Assembly (NCBI GenBank): GCA_002413305.1
Contig: DHWS01000112.1
Coordinates: 7,391 to 26,562 of the forward strand
Direction: 5' to 3'
DNA from: Actinobacteria bacterium UBA5176
Lineage (GTDB): Bacteria > Actinomycetota > UBA4738
DNA length: 19,172 bases
Shown: positions 15,619 through 19,172 of the stretch, one piece after another
Layout: the number at the start of each line of letters is the position of its first letter
How positions within the stretch are numbered: position 1 is the stretch's first letter
Made by a program: the position numbers and the translations under genes
The notes under the pieces: generated by a model
What the model was told of the DNA's origin: nothing
The model's database searches: none
Seen by the model: only the letters and a program-made list of their open reading frames with translations

Positions 15619-15682
15619 GCCGCCCATACCACCGATAGCCGAAGGTGGCGAACGTGCCGGAACCGGTCATCGAGGTCGACAT
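15587..15682 (-). CDS. Aromatic-amino-acid leader peptide (31 aa), attenuation sensor
   Basis: A 31-codon ORF between promoter and terminator. Residues 11-19 read FATFGYRWY: two Phe, two Tyr and one Trp in nine codons. They are followed by GRPTPVVKGGIG and TAA. All three aromatic amino acids made by the downstream operon are represented, and the cluster lies just before the strand that forms the antiterminator. A ribosome waiting at Phe11, Phe14, Tyr16 or Trp18 should leave that strand free and allow readthrough; one that moves on should let the terminator form. ATG 15682 lies nine bases after the -10 box with no Shine-Dalgarno, so translation is probably leaderless; ATG 15670 is an alternative. 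Both Tyr codons are TAT, the minor Tyr codon in the neighbouring mannosyltransferase gene. The role is inferred from layout; a nascent-chain arrest mechanism is also possible. Confidence 0.75.
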   Translation of the reverse strand: MSTSMTGSGTFATFGYRWYGRPTPVVKGGIG

Positions 15683-15691
15683 CAGGGTGTC

Positions 15692-15720
15692 ATGGTGAGG
15701 GACGGGAGCCGGTTCGTCAA
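15692..15720 (-). promoter_or_regulatory. Promoter of the aromatic supra-operon
   Basis: Minus strand: TTGACG (15720-15715), a 17-base spacer and CACCAT (15697-15692). The -35 matches five of six consensus bases; the -10 is weaker but keeps the A and final T. The start of transcription is predicted at about 15685, almost on the ATG of the leader peptide. It lies in the 67-base space between the rsmI stop and the leader peptide, so upstream readthrough from rsmI would also enter the attenuator. Confidence 0.6.
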
Positions 15721-15749
15721 CCCCCGGACACGTCGCGATCCTGCGCCCC

Positions 15750-16586
15750 TCAGCTCGGGGGAAGGAGCGACTGATAGATCTGCCGGGCGGGGACCCCGGT
15801 CCGCTCGGAGGCCAGGCGGCTGGCCTCGCGCTTCTTCGCTCCTCCTTCGACGAGGTCCTTCGCGATCCGGACCGCCTCTTCCGGCGTGCCGGTCTTGACG
15901 CCGGCAGCCCCCTCCAGCACCACGACGACCTCGCCCTTGAGTTCGACGCGGGCTTCGACTTCGGCTTCGATCTCCGCCAACGTTCCACGAAGGACCTCCT
16001 GGTGGAGCTTGGTGAGCTCCCGGACCAACGCGGCACGGCGACCCTGGCCGGCCACCGCGCTCAGGTCCCGCAGGGTCTGCAAAGCTCGGCGGGCGGATTC
16101 GAACAGCACGATGGTCCGCGGATCGACGGCGATCTCGCGCACCCGCTCGGTCCGCGCCCGTCCCGACCGGGGAAGGAACCCTTCGAAGGCGAACCGGTCG
16201 GTGGGGAGGCCGGAGATGACCAGCGCGGCCAGCACCGCCGACGGTCCGGGCACCACGTCCACCGGGATGCCCGCCTCCACGCAGGCCGCCACGAGCCGGT
16301 AGCCGGGGTCGGACACGCCGGGCATCCCCGCGTCCGAGACGAGCGCGACGTTCGTGCCCTCCTGCAACGCCGCCACCACCTCGGGGACTCGGGCGGCTTC
16401 GTTCCCTTCGAACAGCGAGAGCAGCCGGCAGTGGGCGATCCCCAGACGGGAGAGGAGGAGGCCGGTCCGGCGGGTGTCCTCGGCGGCGATCAGCTCAACC
16501 GACCCGAGCGTGGCCCGGGCGCGCGCCGTGACGTCGTCGAGGTTTCCGATCGGGGTCCCCACCAGGTACAGCGTGCCGGCCGTCAT
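15750..16586 (-). CDS. rsmI: 16S rRNA (cytidine1402-2'-O)-methyltransferase
   Basis: RsmI adds a 2'-O-methyl group to C1402 in the 16S rRNA decoding centre, using SAM. The 278-aa protein belongs to the tetrapyrrole methylase superfamily and shows GTLYLVGTPIGNLDDVTARA at the N-terminus, AAEDTRRTGLLL, ALVSDAGMPGVSDPG, VDVVPGPSAVLAAL and FAFEGFLPR. The C-terminal 50 residues are the usual helical tail ending in ASRLASERTGVPARQIYQSL. ATG 16586 is the only usable start near the homology. GGAGG directly abuts it with no spacing, and a TAGTGT box lies seven bases upstream, so the mRNA may be leaderless. It is divergent from the mannosyltransferase gene, as in mycobacteria. Confidence 0.95.
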   Translation of the reverse strand: MTAGTLYLVGTPIGNLDDVTARARATLGSVELIAAEDTRRTGLLLSRLGIAHCRLLSLFEGNEAARVPEVVAALQEGTNVALVSDAGMPGVSDPGYRLVAACVEAGIPVDVVPGPSAVLAALVISGLPTDRFAFEGFLPRSGRARTERVREIAVDPRTIVLFESARRALQTLRDLSAVAGQGRRAALVRELTKLHQEVLRGTLAEIEAEVEARVELKGEVVVVLEGAAGVKTGTPEEAVRIAKDLVEGGAKKREASRLASERTGVPARQIYQSLLPPS

Positions 16587-16593
16587 CCTCCAA

Positions 16594-16599
16594 ACACTA
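16594..16599 (-). promoter_or_regulatory. -10 box (TAGTGT) before rsmI, probable leaderless start
   Basis: TAGTGT on the minus strand lies seven bases before the rsmI ATG. The Shine-Dalgarno-like GGAGG that touches the ATG has no room to work, which supports a leaderless transcript. No clear -35 is seen. Confidence 0.38.
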
Positions 16600-16630
16600 C
16601 GACCGTCCCACCTTCCTCAGGCTCCCTCGA

Positions 16631-16636
16631 TATCCT
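16631..16636 (+). promoter_or_regulatory. -10 box (TATCCT) before the mannosyltransferase, probable leaderless start
   Basis: TATCCT is followed by six bases and GTG 16643, so the expected transcription start coincides with the GTG. No Shine-Dalgarno is present. It shares the 56-base divergent gap with the rsmI box. Confidence 0.42.
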
Positions 16637-16642
16637 CGGTCG

Positions 16643-18205
16643 GTGGCCGACCCCTGGAACCAGAGCGCCTCCGAACCTGCCGTCCACGAACCGTCCGACG
16701 CCTACGCCGTGGAGCTCGACGAAGTCCCGGTCACGCCGGACCGGGTCCAGCGCTTCCATCACGACCGGTGGTACGCCAAGCCGTTCATCGTCATCGGGCT
16801 GGTCACCGCGCTGGCCGGCGGCCTGCGCTTCTACCACCTCTCGTTCCCCCACGCCTATGTGTTCGACGAGGTCTACTACGCGAAGGACGGCTGTTACGAC
16901 GCCGGCTTCCCCTACCAACAGTGCCACCTGGACAACCCCGGCGAGCAGACGGCAACCGTCCATCCGCCGCTCGGCCGGTGGATCATCGCCGGCAGCGAGG
17001 CCGCCTTCGGGAACCGGAGCTTCGGGTGGCGGTTCGGCTCGGCGGTGGCGGGCACGCTGTCGGTGCTGTTCCTCTCGATCCTCGCCTATCTGCTGTTCGA
17101 CAGCGTGTTGTGGGCTGGCGTGGCCGGCCTGCTCCTGGCCACGGAGAGCCTCAACTTCGTTCAGTCACGCATCTCGATGCTGGACATCTATCTCACGGCG
17201 TTCGTCGTCCTTGGCTTCCTGTGCCTCGTCCTGGACCGGCGGTGGATCGACCGAAGGACCCCGACCGAGCCGACCGAGGAGGACCGCGAATCGCAGGAGC
17301 TCCTGGGCATGCCGCCCGACCGGCCACCCTCCCCCGTCTTCCGGCCGTGGCGGATCGCGGCCGGGCTGGCGTTCGGCGCCGCCGCGTCGACGAAATGGAG
17401 CGGTTGGACGGCGCTGGCCGGAGGGATCCTCCTGGCCTTCGTGTGGGAATGCTCGCGCCGGCGGTGGATCGGCCTGCCGAACCCCGTGCGGGAGGCGCTC
17501 CGCGACGAAGGGTTCGGCGTGTTCGTCTTCCTGGTGCTGCTGCCGGCGGCCGTCTACTTGGCCAGCTACCTGCGGTTCTGGGTGGACAACGGCGTCGACG
17601 TCCAGGCGTTGAGCGGGTGGTGGTCGAATCAGAGGGGTATGGCGAACTATTCGCTTCACCTCAAGGCCACGCACCCATACGCGTCGCACGCGTGGTCGTG
17701 GCTCTTGCTGAAGCGGCCGGTCGCCTACTACTACCAGTGCGTGAAGACGGGCACCGGCTCGGCGGGCTGCGCCAAGCCCGCGGAGATCCTGGGCATCGGG
17801 AACCCGCTCATCTTCTGGGGGTCGGTGTTCACGGTCCCGTACGCGCTCTGGGCGTGGCTCCGCAAGCACGACTGGCGGGCGGGACTCATCGTGGTGGCGT
17901 TCTCCTTCCAGTACTTCCCGTGGTTCGCGGCGAGCCGGACGTCGTTCCTGTTCTATATGGCGCCGATCACGCCGTTCATGGTCCTGGCCATGACCTACGC
18001 AACGAGGGATCTGGCCCAGGCGCGGATCGGGGAGGATCGCGTGCGCTCGCTGGCGCCGGTCTCCGTGTTCATCGTGGTGGCCTGCGTGGGGGTGTTCGCG
18101 TTCTTCTGGCCGGTCCTGGTTGGGCAGACCATCTCGTATCGGGGCTGGCTGGACCGGATGTGGTTCTCGGTGTGTTCGCCGAAGGCCACCTGGTGCTGGA
18201 TCTAA
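16643..18205 (+). CDS. Polyprenyl-phosphate-mannose-protein mannosyltransferase (PMT family, GT39)
   Basis: Membrane glycosyltransferase of 520 aa that in actinobacteria (Rv1002c type) transfers mannose from polyprenyl-phosphate mannose to Ser/Thr of proteins exported by Sec. The first luminal loop carries the GT-C acidic motif FDEVYYAKDG, with Asp 75 and Glu 76, then HPPLGRWIIAG. STKWSGW and about ten to eleven hydrophobic helices follow, for example FVFLVLLPAAVYLASYL and SVFIVVACVGVFAFFWPVLV. The protein ends in CWI. About 45 soluble residues precede helix 1. A hydrophilic Pro/Glu-rich cytoplasmic loop (about 205-235, TPTEPTEEDRESQELLG) is inserted between helices. GTG 16643 fits both the homology and the -10 box. 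It ends seven bases before the convergent rpiA. The lipoprotein starting at 18944 is the kind of exported protein it could modify, but that is conjecture. Confidence 0.93.
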   Translation: MADPWNQSASEPAVHEPSDAYAVELDEVPVTPDRVQRFHHDRWYAKPFIVIGLVTALAGGLRFYHLSFPHAYVFDEVYYAKDGCYDAGFPYQQCHLDNPGEQTATVHPPLGRWIIAGSEAAFGNRSFGWRFGSAVAGTLSVLFLSILAYLLFDSVLWAGVAGLLLATESLNFVQSRISMLDIYLTAFVVLGFLCLVLDRRWIDRRTPTEPTEEDRESQELLGMPPDRPPSPVFRPWRIAAGLAFGAAASTKWSGWTALAGGILLAFVWECSRRRWIGLPNPVREALRDEGFGVFVFLVLLPAAVYLASYLRFWVDNGVDVQALSGWWSNQRGMANYSLHLKATHPYASHAWSWLLLKRPVAYYYQCVKTGTGSAGCAKPAEILGIGNPLIFWGSVFTVPYALWAWLRKHDWRAGLIVVAFSFQYFPWFAASRTSFLFYMAPITPFMVLAMTYATRDLAQARIGEDRVRSLAPVSVFIVVACVGVFAFFWPVLVGQTISYRGWLDRMWFSVCSPKATWCWI

Positions 18206-18212
18206 CGGCGGC

Positions 18213-18866
18213 TCAGCGGGTGAGGCGCAGGACCTCGTCGCCTCCGACGCCGATCAGCACCTCGCTCACCAGAGCCGGTGGGAACAGCCCGTGCCCGACG
18301 ACACCCGGCACCTCGTCGAGCTCTGCCGCCAGCAGGGCAGGGTCGCCAACGAGGCCTTCGTAGTCGAGGAGCACGTTGCCGTCCGGCGTGGCCCCGGCCT
18401 CCCGGACCCGAACCGGCCCCAGGGACTCGAGACGCCGGATCGTGGCCCGCAGGCCGAACCGAAGTGCCTCGACCGGCACGGGAGGATGGATCCGTTCGAC
18501 CCGTTTGTCGGCGGAGGCGATGACCACGAACCGCGCGGCCGCCGCGGCCACCACCTTCTCGTGGGTCTGGGCGCCGCCTCCGCCCTTGACGAGCCAGAGG
18601 TCGGGCGCGACCTGATCCGTGCCGTCCACCGCGATGTCCAGGTCCTCTAGCAGGTCGAACGGGTCAAGGACCAAGCCGAGCGCGCGGGCCTGCTCCTCGG
18701 TGGCCGATGAGGTGGCGACGCAGACGACGTCCAGTCCACGCCGGGCCAGGGCCGGGAGGAAGTGGGCGACGGTCGTCCCGGTACCCAACCCGACCCGCAT
18801 CCCCGCTTCGACCAGTTCCGCGGCCGCCTGGGCCGCGGCCTGCTTCTGATCCTCGGTGGCGTCCAT
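18213..18866 (-). CDS. rpiA: Ribose-5-phosphate isomerase A
   Basis: Interconverts ribose 5-phosphate and ribulose 5-phosphate in the pentose phosphate pathway. The 217-aa protein has the phosphate loop GLGTGTT (26-32), TSS (52-54), DGTDQ (81-85), LVKGGGGAQTHEKV (92-105) and SADKRV. With the natural start the catalytic positions fall exactly on the E. coli numbering: Asp 81, Asp 84, Lys 94 and Glu 103 are all present. The usual DGADE reads DGTDQ, an unusual but probably tolerated change next to the active site. ATG 18866 is chosen because homology begins within ten residues; the frame runs on to 19061 without homology and across the divergent gene. A TAGAGT box lies eight bases upstream. Confidence 0.95.
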   Translation of the reverse strand: MDATEDQKQAAAQAAAELVEAGMRVGLGTGTTVAHFLPALARRGLDVVCVATSSATEEQARALGLVLDPFDLLEDLDIAVDGTDQVAPDLWLVKGGGGAQTHEKVVAAAAARFVVIASADKRVERIHPPVPVEALRFGLRATIRRLESLGPVRVREAGATPDGNVLLDYEGLVGDPALLAAELDEVPGVVGHGLFPPALVSEVLIGVGGDEVLRLTR

Positions 18867-18874
18867 CCGACCGG

Positions 18875-18880
18875 ACTCTA
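18875..18880 (-). promoter_or_regulatory. -10 box (TAGAGT) before rpiA, probable leaderless start
   Basis: TAGAGT on the minus strand precedes the rpiA ATG by eight bases, predicting a transcript that begins within a base or two of the start codon. No -35 or Shine-Dalgarno is evident. Confidence 0.38.
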
Positions 18881-18931
18881 CAGGGCCCCGTGAGGCCGTC
18901 TGGTTCCGGCCCCAATCTTCACGTCGCCCGA

Positions 18932-18937
18932 TAGTCT
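18932..18937 (+). promoter_or_regulatory. -10 box (TAGTCT) before the lipoprotein gene, probable leaderless start
   Basis: TAGTCT is followed by six bases and ATG 18944. The spacing is identical to that before the transporter at 4756 and the mannosyltransferase at 16643. No -35 is seen. Confidence 0.42.
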
Positions 18938-18943
18938 GGGGCG

Positions 18944-19172
18944 ATGACCTGGAGGACGCGAGAGGGCTCGGCCGCAACGTTCGTCGCCTTGCTGATCGGG
19001 CTGGCCTTGGCGGCTTCGGCCTGCTCCGGCGGCTCGTCGTCGAACCGGAACTCGCCGGCACCCCTGGTCAACGGCCCGATCTGCGACGTGTCCGCCGCAC
19101 CTCCGCCTGCCGCGCTCCAAACGAGCCCGATCCCGACTCCCTCGCTCACCATCGACCAGATCGTCTCCGGCG
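18944..19172 (+). CDS. Putative lipoprotein, N-terminal part only
   Basis: The first 76 residues of an exported protein cut off by the right edge. MTWRTREGS is followed by a hydrophobic core (ATFVALLIGLALAAS) and a lipobox-like ASAC, then the small-residue linker SGGSSSNRN. A Pro/Ala/Thr-rich, probably disordered segment follows, with PPPAALQTSPIPTPS. This is a typical actinobacterial lipoprotein start: Cys would be diacylated and the Ser/Pro/Thr-rich linker holds the domain away from the membrane. Position -3 is Ala rather than Leu or Val, a weaker lipobox. The functional domain is not visible, so no function can be given. The start is supported by the -10 box six bases upstream. Confidence 0.75.
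   Translation, partial: MTWRTREGSAATFVALLIGLALAASACSGGSSSNRNSPAPLVNGPICDVSAAPPPAALQTSPIPTPSLTIDQIVSG

Noticed and set aside
15626..15640. GGTGG in the aromatic leader as part of a T-box
   Set aside because: Only this short run matches the T-box core. The stem I elements and the full T-box sequence are missing, and the bases are codons of the leader peptide.
15728..15765. Short hairpin after the rsmI stop as a terminator
   Set aside because: CCCC...GGGG around the stop codon has no following T run, so efficient intrinsic termination is not supported.
16002..18363. Two other long plus-strand frames across rsmI and the mannosyltransferase gene
   Set aside because: They overlap the well-supported membrane protein in other frames, switch from antisense to sense coding, and consist mainly of Arg, Pro, Ser and Gly.

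Overview
This is a GC-rich, tightly packed chromosomal window with a clear actinobacterial character. The evidence is many GTG starts, a bacterial protein O-mannosyltransferase of the Rv1002c type, a DUF348-G5 cell-wall protein, and several first genes whose only promoter-like element is a TAnnnT box 6 to 9 bases before the start codon, which suggests leaderless transcripts. It is probably an uncultured or deep-branching Actinomycetota; the genus cannot be read from the sequence. No mobile element, tRNA, rRNA or CRISPR was seen. No stretch over 300 bases lacks a gene.

Layout. Positions 1-4690 (minus strand) hold metG, tatD, a DUF348-G5-DPBB cell-wall protein, rsmA and a cut-off ispE. Positions 4756-5697 (plus) hold a ten-helix DMT/EamA transporter that converges on, and overlaps by 12 bases, the end of the next operon. 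Positions 5686-15495 (minus) hold a ten-gene aromatic supra-operon in the order aroH, aroF, tyrA, aroA, aroE, aroC, aroKB (fusion), aroQ, trpE, trpG. Nearly every junction overlaps by 1 or 4 bases. Positions 15530-15720 hold its control region. Positions 15750-16586 (minus) hold rsmI, 16643-18205 (plus) the mannosyltransferase, 18213-18866 (minus) rpiA, and 18944 to the end (plus) the start of a lipoprotein.

How the genes work together. The supra-operon encodes all seven shikimate-pathway steps from PEP and erythrose 4-phosphate to chorismate, in six genes because AroK and AroB are fused. It also encodes the branch enzymes chorismate mutase (AroH), prephenate dehydrogenase (TyrA) and anthranilate synthase (TrpE, TrpG). 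pheA and the rest of trp are not in the window.

The most interesting element lies just ahead of aroH. A promoter drives a 31-codon, probably leaderless, leader peptide with a Phe-Phe-Tyr-Trp-Tyr cluster. It is followed by a strong intrinsic terminator (11-bp stem with one mismatch, six U). A segment of the leader ORF just after the aromatic cluster can pair with the terminator's 5' arm over 11 bp with one bulge. This is the layout of a ribosome-mediated attenuator that would read all three aromatic amino acids at once and control the entire pathway.

The flanking order (pmt, rsmI, metG, tatD, G5 protein, rsmA, ispE) resembles the Mycobacterium tuberculosis Rv1002c-Rv1011 neighbourhood as I remember it, with the aromatic operon and transporter lying between rsmI and metG.
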